A stretch of DNA of 64,000 nt from Pelagophyceae sp. CCMP2097 (GCA_026770575.1 MU657242.1:87951-151950); one strand, 5' to 3'. Shown: positions 41,201 to 52,354, counted from the first letter of the stretch. The notes: generated by a model not told the origin, from the sequence alone. Numbers and translations: made by a program.

Positions 41201-44200
41201 CGTCGTGGCAATAATGTCGACGAGCTGGGTGGCCGCAAACGCGTCAAACGTCGCATTCGGAATCGCGCTCGGCGCAAACGTGGCCATGGAAGAGTTGGCG
41301 GCCGCCGAGTTGGCGGCCGAAAAGTTCGCCGCGCTCGCCAGCCGCCGCCGGCTCGTAAAGGCTCGGGCGAAGAGCCTGCGCCGGTCCGGGTCGGCGAAGA
41401 GGGAGGTGTCGAGGAGTTGGGAAGCGGCGTTTGTAACGGCGGCGGCGGCGTCGTCGTCCAGGGCGGGAGCAGTCGCCATGACCTGCGTCAAGACGCCGAG
41501 GGCGCCGTTCACGGTGGCATCACTCAAAAGCCCCGACGACACCGTCAACTGCTCCATGGCCCCTAAAGCTTGGCCGCGGGCCGGGGCCGACGCGCCCGTG
41601 CCGACGAGGACCGTGGCAACTGCGACAGCCTCCATCAGCTCCCCCAGGAGTACGCCATAAGCTTCGGCGTCTTTTGCGGAAGTGTTGGTCGTGAAGTTTG
41701 CGACGGAAGATGAGACTATAGAGGCGAGGGCTGAAATGACTGATAGGGCTTCAGAGCCGCTTTGGGTCGCAAGTGCATCGCTCACCAACGTCGCCGACAG
41801 CGCAGTCAGGTTCGCCGGGGAGAGCTTGATCTCCATCAACTCTACTCTTGAGCTTTCCGTGGCAAAGGCGCCGAAGCGGTCGTAGATGAAACCGTAGACA
41901 GCAATGCTCGTCGAAGACGCAGGTTTCGGGAGCATTGTCACCATTGAGGAAGACGAATACAAGTCGGCCACTAAAGAGACTTGCCGGCCTTTGAGAGCGT
42001 GCGAGAAGCTGTAGGTAAAAGGCAAATCGTCGTCGTCGTCGGACCATTTGGCCATCTCGAACCGGAACGCGGTCTTCACCGGTTGACCCGAAGAAGGCTC
42101 TACCAAAAAGTCGCCAGACGTCGGCGGCGCGTTCATCTTCACCTCGATCACCGCGGAAGAAGAAGACCCTAAAACATCCGTCGCCGTCAATCGAAGGTGA
42201 TACACTGCCGAAGGTTCAGCAAATCCAAGGTCGATGAGCATCGGGCTCGAGGCCGTCACCTTTTTCGAGAAGATGCCGGCGGGCGCATCTAAAGACGACC
42301 AAACCGTCTCGCAGCAGGCCCTTTGAGCGTCGGGCGACGAAGAGTCAAAAGCGACTGCGAAGAACGTCCGCTGGTTGTACTTTGCAAGGATCTTCGAAGT
42401 GACCCGGACAAGAGGCAAGGCCACGTCCGCCGACACGAGGACGTCCGTCTCTGCTGACGCTGGATTGCGGCCCGCCTTGGAGACGATTAAAGTGCACTTG
42501 ATGAGTGCGCCGCCAAGGCTCGAGTCGAAGACTGCTTCGATCTTTGCAAAGTTTGTCGAAGACGCCGCCATCGCTGCGCCGACGTCGTAGAATACCACGC
42601 CCGCTGCATCGCAGGCCCAGGCGTAGACCATTGGACTGGCGGTGGCGTCGGGGTCGTTCGAGTCGCTGCCGTCCAAAGTGAGCCGTTGACCGAGGGAGAC
42701 GGCCCGTTCCACGCCGCCGGTGATCTTCGCCACCAAGTTCCCTGACAAGACGGTGATGACCGTCAAGGCGGTGGTGTTGAGTGTTCGATCGTTGGCAAAG
42801 GCCGCGGTGCACTTCACCAAATACGACTTCGAGGCTTCTAAAGTATCCGGGGGCAGGCGCATCGTCGTCGGGTACGCCGTGTATTCTGCAATCTTTGCTG
42901 CGGAGAGCTCCGGGGCCAGGAACGTCGGGTCGACGTCTAAACGGACAACTCGCCAAAAATAAACCAGAGTCAAACTTTCAACTTTCAACGCCGTGCACCT
43001 CAAGTCAGGGAGCGCCACGATGGTCGCCACCGCCTTGGCCTCGGTGCGGTACATGCTCATCGAGCCCTTTTCGAACTTTATAAACGGCGCGGGCACGGGA
43101 GACTTGAAGAACCGATGGCCCGCCGTCGAGCCTTGCCCCAAATAGTTGACGGCAGTCACCGTCGCGAAATAAGTCGCCGTCGGCGTCAAAGTCGTAGAGG
43201 GCAGGACCAAAGAAGTGACGTCGCCCTTTTTATTCGCCGCAGAAATGATCCTTGCCAACTTGGAAAAGTCGACAGACACTCCCGCGTCAAAAGCCTCAAC
43301 AGATAAGCCCCACGTAAACGAGAGCTTCCTCGACCCGGCGCCCGTGGCGCCCGTCGCGTCGAGTACAACGGAATCGCAGAGGCCCACGGAGGACGGCGCG
43401 GAGATTGCCACGTCTGGTCTGACGGGCGACTTCGGCCTGAAAGCCGGCGTATTCTGCGGTCCAGCGCTTAAAACACTCGCGAGGGACCTCTTGAGGACGC
43501 CGCCCTTTATTCCGACGAAACTCGGTCTTGAAACGCTAGAGGGCAGCATCGAGGCGCCGAAGCCAAACGACACGGTGACGTTGGCCCTCTCCTTCCCAGC
43601 CCACTCGCACCTGCAGTCGCCATCCAAACCAGTGGCCTTGCAGCCAAAGTTTGTGTTTGTGAAGAGGACGTCGCATGGAAAAACGTTGCGGGACAAAACG
43701 AGACCAAAACCATCCGTCGCCGCGTCGAATCTCACGAACAGGCCCGCGCCGTTGTCGAGGAAGCGCGCCCGGTCCAGCTTCGGCGGCGGCGAGACGTCCA
43801 CGGTGACGAAAACGGCGACTTGGACGTCTGCCAAAGCGAATGAATCGTACGCGCTGTCCGCCGACAAAACAGAGTGCCGCACCGAAAAAGCGGCATTCGC
43901 CGCCGACGACGCCACATTCACCGTCTGCACCTCGGACCAATCGCCCGCGGTGAACAACAGCTTCGAAGGCGACAAACGCGCGGCCTCCGGATTTCGAGCG
44001 TTGACTATCGCAAGCGTCACGATCACGTCCGCGAGCGGCCGGGACGTGAGCGATACTTCGTACGAGTCGGGAAATGTGGACCCCCCGCGGTCGGCGCCGA
44101 CTTGTAACGCCGACGCCGACAGCGAAACGGCCGCGGAATCGTCCTCGGTGACGGTAAATGAGACTCGGCGCGTTTCGTTGTCGTACAAATCGTCCGCCGA

Positions 44201-46869
44201 AGTCGTCTGCAAGTCGACGATATAAAACGCATCCCCGTCGGCGTCGTCGTCATCGGAGACGTCTATCATGAACCAGAGCGGCTCGCGCCACGTTTTCGGT
44301 TGCACCTGCTGCACTTGCGGGAAAACTCTGACGCGGCTCGACGACGCCGCGGCGGTGACGGTGACCGCGGCCCGCGGCTGCGACTGGAACCGCACGCCGA
44401 CGACGCCGCTCGCGCCGCCGTACTCGCTGGAGACGAGCGCGAAGTCCACGAGGCCGTCTGCGACGTGGTAGAAATTCTTCAACGCCGCGTCGACGAGGAA
44501 GACGTCCGAAACGTCGTCTTCCGAGAGGGAAACGTCAAACCCGACCTTGAGGCCGTCGTACCTCGCGTCGACGGACGAGACGGCGACGACGCAGGCGATC
44601 GCTTTGAAAGCGGCGCCGCCGTCAATGAAGTCGTCGACCGCTGCCAACTTTAATGGCACCACGTCGCCGCGGTCAGGCCGGACTATCAAGGCGGGCGGGT
44701 CGAAGACGACGGCGCCGCCGGTGCAGTTCGCCGTCAGCGTCAGCGTGTTTCGGCGCGCGCCCGACAGCAGAAGCACCGCGCCACTCTTTTCGCCTTCCTT
44801 CAAAAGCGAGGGCGACGTCTGCAGATCCACGCCGGCCTGCACGGACGGCGCCGCCGTCGGCACAAACGACGGAGACGCCGACGGAGACTGTGATGGCGCC
44901 GAGGTGGGCGCGATGGAGACTGAGACGTTGCTGACGGTGAGCGTCCCAAAACTCGCAAATGCTTGGACGACGCCCGCGGCCTGCGCCGCGGCGAATATCG
45001 CCTTGTCGACGTCTGCCGGCGTCAGCGCCGCCAGCGCCGCAACCGTCGAATCTGCGTTGGCTCGCGAGGAAACGGTCAAAGCGTAGTCGACGAGTAGCGT
45101 GCCCGAGGACTGGAGCGCCCGACGGGCTTTCCCGCCAAAAGTAGGAAATGCCGTAGTCGGAAACTTGAAGGGCACGGGCGAGAGCGTGGGCGCGGCCGTA
45201 GTCGGCGCGGCCGTAGTCGGCGCGGCCGTAGTCGTCAAGTCACTGATGAATGGCACGGGTACGGCCGTAGTCGGAAAAGGCACGGGTACGAACGTGGGCG
45301 TGTCCTTGGCCTGCTCGACCGGAAAGTTGAACGCGAACGGCGCGGCCGTAGTCGGCACGGACGTATTCGTAGTCGGCACGGCCGTACCCAAATCACGAAC
45401 CGGTCTCGGGCTGAGACCGGTTTCCGTCGGCCTCTGATGTGTCGGTACGGCCGTCGTCGGCAGGGGCACGGGTACGGCCGTAGTCGGCGCGGCCGTAGTC
45501 GGCAAGGGCACGGGTACGGTCGTTGTCGGCAGGGGCACGGGCAATAGCGTGGGCGCGGCCGTGGGCGATGGCGTTTCCATCGTGGGCGCGGCTGTCGGCG
45601 CCGGCGTCTCAAACGTTGGCGCGGAAGTAGGCACGGATGTGGGCACGGCCGTGGGCGCGAGCGTCGGCATCGCCGTGGGCGTTGCCGTGGGCACGGTCGT
45701 GGGCGCGGGCGACGGCGCGGCCGTAAGCGCGGCCGTGGGTATAAATGTGGGGATAAACGTGGGCGTTGCCGTGGGGATCAATGTGGGTTCCGCCGATGGC
45801 GTTGCGGTGGGCGTTGCGGTGGGTGTGGCGCCCACGCCGAAGGAGACGACGACGGCGTCTGCGCTGACCCCGCTGAGGTTCGAAATGGCCTCGAGGTAAA
45901 CATTTTCGTTGTCCGACGCGTCCGCCGGCGTCATGCCAGCGGCGGTGAGCGACGCCCGGATTTGGAACCCGGGTTGCGTCGAATTCACCGCAGCCGATGA
46001 GGAATTCACCGCAGCCAGCGTACTCGAATTCGCCGTCGTCGGAGAGCACTCGCCGAGTTGGGCGCCGCAGCTCTTTGCGGCGCAGGGCGTGCCTTGAAAG
46101 GCGCGGGCCGCTGCGACGTTTGGCTCGACGCACCACCTTAAAGATTGATCGAACGAGGCCGCAGCAAAGAACATTTCCGAAAAATCCGTCACCCCCTTCG
46201 TCTCCCAAGCGGAGAGGTCCTGGTCGAAGACGCCGTTGAAAGAGTACATGCTTCGCATATCCAATACGGCGGACGTGTCCCATTGTGAGACGTCTCGATT
46301 AAAACTCGTATTGGAGAACATGAACTGCATCGACGTCACCGCCGCCGTATCCCAGTTCGAGACTCCTTCGTTAAAAGCCGAGTGCGCAAAGAGGCCCGCC
46401 ATGTGCGTCACCTGGCCAGTGTCCCACATCGAAATGGCGCCGTACTCCACCGTCGCCGCCGAAGGGTCGGCGAGCCACTGCGCCACCGCGCCGAAGAGAT
46501 TGCCTGCGCGAGAAGCGTCGAGCGGCCACGGCGCGAGATGGAGCGCTCCGGGGCACGCGCGTCGAAGGGCAGCCGCCGGCCCAAAGGACGCGCGCAGGGC
46601 TCGGGCGGCCGGGCCGTCGGAGCAGCACCCGCGGGGAGCTTTTCGCCGCCGTAGTCCCACGGCCGCCCCGGCGGCGCGCGCCGCCGCCCCGGCGGCGCGG
46701 CGCTTCGGGCGCGCCCGAGGGGCGCGGCGCTTCGGGCCCGCCCGAGGGGCGCGGCGCTTCGGGCCCGCCGAGCTAGATGACGCAGGGTCGCACCATCGGT
46801 CAGTTTGGTTTGCGCGGCAGCGGTGCCGCAGAGCCACGCGCACGCCGCGGCCGCCGCCGCGCGGCACAT
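38261..46869 (-). CDS. Giant surface receptor: DUF285 - PT-rich stalk - REJ-like ectodomain - GPS-like - multi-TM (polycystin-1-like)
   Basis: I prefer ATG 46869, a signal peptide (MCRAAAAAACAWLCGTAAAQ), spliced to an acceptor at about 46497 (CGCGCAG). The rest is one exon of about 8.2 kb ending TAG 38261. Domains in order: DUF285/BspA-like repeats (YGAISMWDTGQVTHMAGLF; FNRDVSQWDTSAVLDMRSM; 46470-46150); a Thr/Pro-rich stalk (45840-45150); beta-sandwich repeats of the SLTSRPLADVIVTLA type (44800-43700); and a REJ-like region (SVGLCDSVVLDATGATGAG, 43380 onward). A GPS-like motif follows (CKSWDRGRNDFSGHGC ... TCAC, 40640-40550). A TM helix (LILITLIALASIILLACC, 40390) comes next, then the MKRQHHLMQVVY / TRQERILL segment and further TM helices at 39960, 39850, 39250 and 39020. 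The C-terminus is cytosolic with a Cys/His cluster (WCCPCGERC). This resembles polycystin-1/REJ receptors, but no PLAT domain was seen. Confidence 0.68.
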
Positions 46870-47321
46870 GGCGCGGCGATTCGCGCGACGGCCGCGCCAC
46901 GCGCCAGCCGCGCCGCTGAGGGCAAATCTGCGAAGTCTTTCCGTCGAAAAAGTCAGTCATCCTCAGCAAATTTTGGTCCATTTCGTCCAAGTTTGAAATT
47001 TTCAAGGAAACAAAAATGACGCTAAAAATATACTAATAAGCAGTGAAAAGAAGATGGTTTCCGAAGCACCCTTGACGAACGCAGGGGACGGAGCGAGCCC
47101 CGGCTCTAGCCCGCCCCGGTACCGATGGCCGAACCGCCGGCCGCCGCCCCGAAGCAGCCCTGCTGCGTCTGCGACGCGCCTGACGGCAAGCACTGCGCCA
47201 AGTGCAAATCCCGGCATTATTGCTGCGGCGGCATAAAGGGGCCCACGGACGCGGACGTTCGTCTGTAATGGCTTGCGGATTTCATCTGCGTCTGCTCTAG
47301 TCTGCATCTGTGGTAGTGCGG

Positions 47322-47751
47322 NNNNNNNNNNNNNNNNNNNNNNNNNNNNNNNNNNNNNNNNNNNNNNNNNNNNNNNNNNNNNNNNNNNNNNNNNNNNNNN
47401 NNNNNNNNNNNNNNNNNNNNNNNNNNNNNNNNNNNNNNNNNNNNNNNNNNNNNNNNNNNNNNNNNNNNNNNNNNNNNNNNNNNNNNNNNNNNNNNNNNNN
47501 NNNNNNNNNNNNNNNNNNNNNNNNNNNNNNNNNNNNNNNNNNNNNNNNNNNNNNNNNNNNNNNNNNNNNNNNNNNNNNNNNNNNNNNNNNNNNNNNNNNN
47601 NNNNNNNNNNNNNNNNNNNNNNNNNNNNNNNNNNNNNNNNNNNNNNNNNNNNNNNNNNNNNNNNNNNNNNNNNNNNNNNNNNNNNNNNNNNNNNNNNNNN
47701 NNNNNNNNNNNNNNNNNNNNNNNNNNNNNNNNNNNNNNNNNNNNNNNNNNN
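47322..47751. other. Assembly gap (430 N)
   Basis: A run of N inside the broken MYND-Sel1 gene. The downstream flank begins with the inverted-repeat element. Confidence 0.99.
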
Positions 47752-48132
47752 TACGGGGGTCCTATGATCGTCGTGGCCTTTTGGGTTGCACTGGGTGGCC
47801 TGCGCGCTTGCTTCCGCCGAGGTTCGGAGTGTTTTTCCCCCTTTTCCCCTTGGGCGCATATTTAGTACCCTCGAACTCGTAAAAAAACAGTAGGCGCCTC
47901 GTTCCCATTTTACGAGTAAGAAAACGAGTAATAAAAAACGAGTAGACGAAGTCGTTCCCAATGCAGTAGGACTGCAGTGCAGTAGTTTCAGTTGTGTCGT
48001 CCGTTGAATTTTTTCGATCGCGCCTATAGCTACGGGGGTCTTACGATCGGCGGGGCTTTCGGGGTGCACTCGATGGCCCGCGCGCTTGCTTGCGCCGAGA
48101 CCCAGTGCAACCCAAAAGGCCACGACGATCAT
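47752..48132. mobile_element. Inverted-repeat element inserted in a MYND-Sel1 gene (candidate)
   Basis: A perfect 32-bp inverted repeat joins 47764-47795 and 48101-48132 (305 bp apart). In addition, the left end (from TACGGGGGTCCTATGATCG at 47752) recurs as a diverged direct copy at 48029 (TACGGGGGTCTTACGATCG). Between them are GAGTAA-type short repeats (47878-47955) and CAGTAGGACTGCAGTGCAG. The right arm abuts Sel1 coding sequence. No transposase is encoded, so it would be non-autonomous (MITE-like). Confidence 0.45.
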
Positions 48133-48350
48133 ACGAAGCCGTGCGGTGGTACCGCCTCGCAGGGGCACAAGACCACACAAAGGCGCTTTACTACCTCGGC
48201 GTGTGTTACGTAAAAGGCCAAGGCGTGCCGGAGGACCTCGACGAGGCGATGCGCCTCTTCAAGCGCGCAGCGGCCAAGGGGTACGCCGGCGCTGCGACGG
48301 CGGTCGAACGCCTCAGGAGGGCGTTTCTCGCGGCGGCGCGCGCTACGTGA

Positions 48351-48784
48351 CGCGGAAGGGAAGAAAACGCCGCGTAGCGGCCACCCGTTACTACAATTGT
48401 AATGCTGGTCTGTTTCGCTGTGACGCAGCCGCCGTCCGTTGTTGTTGCAATTACCATCTTCAACCGCAATAAAATTTTAGTTACCGTATTTCCTAACAAT
48501 TTCACCATTTTCAAATAAATGGCTGGCTCTAAGAGCACTTATTTAGTAATTTCTAACAACAGCTGTGAAAAATATCAAGTTCAAAAACGGCCACCCGACC
48601 CGGAGTCGGTTAAAATCTTGTATTTTAAAATTTAGAAGATTGACGACTGGCCCTCGGGCCTCCTAAGCCAATTGCACTAAAATGCAAACCGTTCTCCGTC
48701 ACAGCAGATACAGACCGGCATCAGTAACGGCGAGGCCGCTGCGCGGCGTTTTCTTCCCAGGGTGCATGCGAGCTTTTGCAAAAC
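48351..48784. other. AT-rich island, no gene
   Basis: About 48400-48680 is markedly AT-rich (for example TTGTATTTTAAAATTTAG) compared with the GC-rich surroundings. No reading frame of note and no tRNA cloverleaf. It contains the 3' flank of the broken Sel1 gene and may be remnant mobile or organellar DNA. Confidence 0.5.
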
Positions 48785-50822
48785 TTAGGGCGCTTGAATG
48801 CCGGATTCAAGGTGCTTCAAAACTTCGCAAACGTCGCCAAAGCCCGGCCGCCGCGAGACGTCGGCGCCGAGGCACCGGTCCGCCAGGCCCAGCAGGTGAG
48901 CGCGCCTACGGAGACGGTCAACGGCGGGCCGAAAGCGCTTGGACGGCGACTTCGCTGGCAAGCCTCGCAACACTCGGCAGACCGAGCCGGAGCGTGCGGT
49001 TGTCCCCTCATCCCCGCGCCATCGGCAGTGCGGGTCGTCCCAACACGGTTGCGTTCCAGGTCGTCGCGCCATTGTTGCCTTTGGGTCGTCGCGCCATCGT
49101 CGTTCCGGGTTTTCCAAAAGACGCCGCCCGGTGCGTCGCCCCGCCTCCCGCGAGTCTCGTGCCGAGCTCTGCGGCGAGGACGCCAAAGGCGCGGACCTCT
49201 AATCGCTCCATGAGGCGGCGCTGCTCGGCGTTGAACGCAGAGTACGAGAATGAGGCCCCGAAATCGCCCAACTTGACCAACGACGCCTACCGACGCAATA
49301 AAGGCACGCCGATGCGACTGCCCACGACTCGAATGCCGCTCTGCCTTCTGGACACCCGCTCTGAAGATTGCCTTGACTGCGACGGTTCGGGTTTGCCTCG
49401 ACTTCGGCGCGGGTCGTCGCAAGGTCATCAACGAGAATATTGTGCCCGTACACGTCTCCGTGCGCCACGCCGCGCGAGTGCAGGTGCCGCAGCGCCGACG
49501 CGGCGCTCTGGAGGATGGCGAGCGCGGCGCGGATGGTGAAGCGCTCGGCGTCGGGGTATATGTCGCGGGTCACCTGGTATTTTATGGTACTTTTATGATA
49601 TTTTATGTCTTGTATTTTATGTATTGTACGCACCTCGACAATCGTCGGCGGCTTTGCCAAGTCGCGCACCGACCTACGCGCGGATACGCCGGCGGCGACA
49701 TTCCTCTCCGGAAGAGGAGACCGTCCTCTCCGTCTCGGCACACGCAGGGCCGTCTCCGGGCCCTTTCGAGGATCCGACGACGGGTCTGTCCCGTCTCACG
49801 GGACGTGCCCGACGGGCATTTGAAATACCCGACGGAACAACTCACTTTGGAAGTTTTTCCATGACGACAGCTGCGACGGGCTCCCCCGCCGACGGCTCGA
49901 CGAGTGCGACAGCGCGAATCAGCGCGACGGGCACGTCCCCGGCGAGAGCGCGGTACACTGCGAGTTCCTCCAAGGCTCGGCCGTCGGAAGATTTCTCAGC
50001 TAAAGTCTTGACGGCCACCTGCAAGCCTTTCCAAACGCCGCCTCGCACAACACCCGAAGCGCCGCGGCCGAGGTCGCTTCCGACGTCAAAGGAGACGTCT
50101 TGGAGCGAGATGATCGGGAGGCCGGATTCGATAGTGGGTGGCGGGACGCACGGATTCCCCGCGAGAGCCAGCCAGGAAAGTTTCGGCAGCGCCAGCACTT
50201 GAGAGTCGAGCTCATCAAGTTGGTTGTTCGCCAGCCGTAAAAGCTCGAGGTTCTTCAGGTCCTTTGATGCGTGTGGGCCGCCAAACGTCTGGAGCGCGTT
50301 GTTGGCGAGCATCAGTTTCCGGCACTGCGAAAGACGTTTGTACGCCTCTTGGTCAATCTTTGAAATTTGGTTGTCCGTCAAGATGAGGTGCACGACGTTG
50401 GGCGGCAGGTTCGAGCCTTCGAGTGCGACGAGGCCGTTGGAGCGCAGGCCGAGGCGCGTGATGGAAGACATGCGCCCGAGCACAGGTGGCAGCTTGGTCA
50501 TTCGACGGCTCCCGAGGACAAAAAGAATCTCCAGCCGAAAACAAGAGGCCAGCTCGTCGGGCAGCGTAACCAGGTCGTTGCCGCCGAGGTCCTGAGTTTC
50601 GCGGTCAAGGAGCGTCCGGTGAAAAAAACGCAGAGCCTGCTCCGGGCCCCTCAAGTGCTTTGAAGGAGGGTCCTTTCAAGGGCTCACGAGCTTTCGAAGG
50701 TTAGTGCAGAGGCCAATCGTCGACGGCAGGACCGTGAGGCCGCAGCCGGCCAGCGAGAGCTCCGTCAGCGTCGCGAGCCTTTCGGGTTGTATGTCAGCGT
50801 CATAGAGGAGTAGACAGAGCAT
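48785..50822 (-). CDS. Leucine-rich-repeat protein kinase
   Basis: ATG at 50822 (MLCLLLYDADIQPERLATL) begins LRRs (LTELSLAGCGLTVLPSTIG). After an intron at the GTGAGCCC donor (about 50683), six or so more LRRs follow (LGGNDLVTLPDELASCFRLE; LGLRSNGLVALEGSNLPPNV; LMLANNALQTFGG; LRLANNQLDEL). The kinase domain starts VGSDLGRGASGVVRGGVWKG (P-loop), with VAVKTL (lysine). Later exons carry LRHLHSRGVAHGDVYGHNIL (catalytic loop, HGD in place of HRD, Asp and Asn kept), VKLGDFGASFSYSAFNAEQR (DFG) and a final LADRCLGADVSRRPGFGDV lobe, with the stop at 48785. No TM helix separates LRRs from kinase, so it is probably a cytosolic LRR-kinase of the algal/oomycete type. An AT-rich intron (49555-49625) interrupts it. 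Confidence 0.78.
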
Positions 50823-50893
50823 TGTACAAATCGAGGCGCAGAGACCATTCCGCGCGACCAGCCTCTCACGCGGTCAAGAGTCTCCTCTCGAGG

Positions 50894-51246
50894 CTACGGG
50901 TGCGCCGTCGAGCGCATCCGCGCTCGCGAGGCGCCTCGAGGCTCGCGGGATGCTTTCAAGGAGTGTCTCCTGTATGAGAGAGTCATACAGAGGCGCAGAG
51001 AGCGTCCCTTCGACGCCGGTTCAGGCCGGCCGCGCCACGCCGGGGACGTGAGGACGTCGCAGGGCGGCTTGTCCGCAGTTTGAGGGCGCGGTTCCTTGTG
51101 ACCGTCGGGTGCGTTGTCGTCCGCTTGAATTTGGAGGAAGAGGCGGTAGATCATATACCCCAGCGCCAACGCCCCACCCGCGGCGGGCAGCCAGGGCGCG
51201 CGCCGGACCGAGTGGAGCATCCTGCGGCCGTGGAGCCGCACCATCC
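50894..51246 (-). CDS. Hypothetical single-TM protein (low support)
   Basis: From ATG 51246 the frame gives MVRLHGRRMLHSVRRAPWLP and a hydrophobic helix (AAGGALALGYMIYRLFLQI), then a polar tail. I recognise no family. A basic start followed by one helix would suit a mitochondrial or plastid membrane protein. It lies 72 bp upstream of the LRR-kinase start on the same strand and could equally be non-coding. The remaining 51247-51514 holds nothing recognisable. Confidence 0.3.
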
Positions 51247-51514
51247 ACCGCGGGCCGAGCCGCGCCGTTTTGATGGAAACCTCGGGAGTCGCCAAACGGT
51301 GTTTAGCGACAACGCGGGAAAAGGCTGAGGAGAAAAGCTCCAACGCGACATGTGCACGAGCAAGCCCCCGTCGAGAGCGACATCATACGAGCCGCCCCAC
51401 GGCCCGCGGAGCGAGCGAGAAGGTCGAATACCTCCAATACCCCCAAAGCGAGCGGATGGATGCGACCAAGCGACCCGAGGGCAGCTGGGCGCTCGATTTA
51501 GTACCTTCGCGCGG

Positions 51515-52354
51515 CTATTCGTTTCTTGAAAGGGTTGGGATCGACGATTCTGTCGGTCGCCCGGAGTTTGCCGCGATGCGCTCCTCGAGCTTGAAGACCA
51601 CCGCCGCAGCGCCGGCCTGTCCCTTGGCCGCGGCGCGCTTGAAGAGGCGCAGCGCCTCGCGGTCCCGCGGCGCGCCGCGGCCGTTTGCGTGACACAAGCC
51701 GAGGTTGAAGAGCGCATCCGCCCAGCCCTGCGCCGCGGCGAGGCGGAACCACTGCACGGCCTCGTCGTACGACTGGGCCACGCCCTTTCCTCCGTAGAAC
51801 ATCACGCCGAGATAGAACTGCGCAGTAGGGTATCCTTGCTCGGCTGCGCGCCGGTACCATTGCGCGGCGGCCTCGTGGCCGACCTTCACGCCGCCCCCCT
51901 CTTCGTAACATTGTCCCAGACTCGCCTGAGCTCGTGCGTGTCCCTGCGCCGCAGCGAGATTGTAGAGCTGGACCACCTGCGTGCCACCACGAAAGTACTT
52001 CGAGCTGGCCTCGACACCTCTGCCACCCAGACGGTAAAAGTCTCCGAGCTGAAATTGCGCCTCGGCGTTGCCCCTGTCCACGTGCTTCTGCAGCCGGCGC
52101 AGCCACTCGGCATTGGACTTTTGGGGCGGCTCCTCCTTGATCTTCAGCTTCGCCTGCATAAGCTCGTCGAGGAGCCGGTCCTGGAACTTGATGACCAGCT
52201 GCTTGCACTGCGCCTTGTGCCCGCGCTCGTTCCAGTCTACTAGCTGGCACGCTTTGCCGCAATAATGCCGCGATTTGCACTTGGTGCAGTGCTGGCCGCC
52301 CGGGCCGCCGCAGACGCAGCACGGTTTTTTAGCGGCAGCAGGCGGGGCGTCCAT
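51515..52354 (-). CDS. MYND finger - Sel1-repeat protein (279 aa)
   Basis: A single exon with ATG at 52354. The MYND finger is CCVCGGPGGQHCTKC, SRHYCGKACQLVDW, then H and C. It is followed by a short Lys-rich linker and five Sel1 repeats (AEAQFQLGDFYRLGGRG; AQGHARAQASLGQCYEEGG; YRRAAEQGYPTAQFYLG; AAQGWADALFNLGLCHANG). It is collinear with the 29702 protein except that the roughly 60-residue RING-like block is absent and the third Sel1 unit has a longer loop (EASSKYFRGGTQ). The C-terminus (RIAANSGRPTESSIPTLSRN) is unlike its paralogues. Probable adaptor; partners unknown. Confidence 0.85.
   Translation of the reverse strand: MDAPPAAAKKPCCVCGGPGGQHCTKCKSRHYCGKACQLVDWNERGHKAQCKQLVIKFQDRLLDELMQAKLKIKEEPPQKSNAEWLRRLQKHVDRGNAEAQFQLGDFYRLGGRGVEASSKYFRGGTQVVQLYNLAAAQGHARAQASLGQCYEEGGGVKVGHEAAAQWYRRAAEQGYPTAQFYLGVMFYGGKGVAQSYDEAVQWFRLAAAQGWADALFNLGLCHANGRGAPRDREALRLFKRAAAKGQAGAAAVVFKLEERIAANSGRPTESSIPTLSRNE

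Larger units (their letters stand above)
47125..48350 (+). pseudogene. Broken MYND-Sel1 gene around a 430-N gap
   Basis: ATG 47125 gives MAEPPAAAPKQPCCVCDAPD, then GKHCAKCKSRHYC, nearly identical to the MYND finger of the 29702 gene. After HYC it diverges and stops at TAA (about 47266). Beyond the gap (47322-47751) and an inverted-repeat segment, the Sel1 part resumes near 48130 (SYEAVRWYRLAGAQDHTKAL; GVPEDLDEAMRLFKRAAAK) and ends TGA 48348-48350 with FLAAARAT, as in the intact copies. Head and tail are in the same orientation, opposite to the other two family members. The break right after the finger's first half and the repeat insertion suggest a disrupted gene. A mis-assembly is the alternative because the gap lies inside. 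Confidence 0.7.

Noticed and set aside
45150..45850. Plus-strand VGAAVV-repeat protein opposite the PT-rich stalk
   Set aside because: It is the antisense of the Thr/Pro minisatellite. Only the minus-strand frame continues into domains on both sides.
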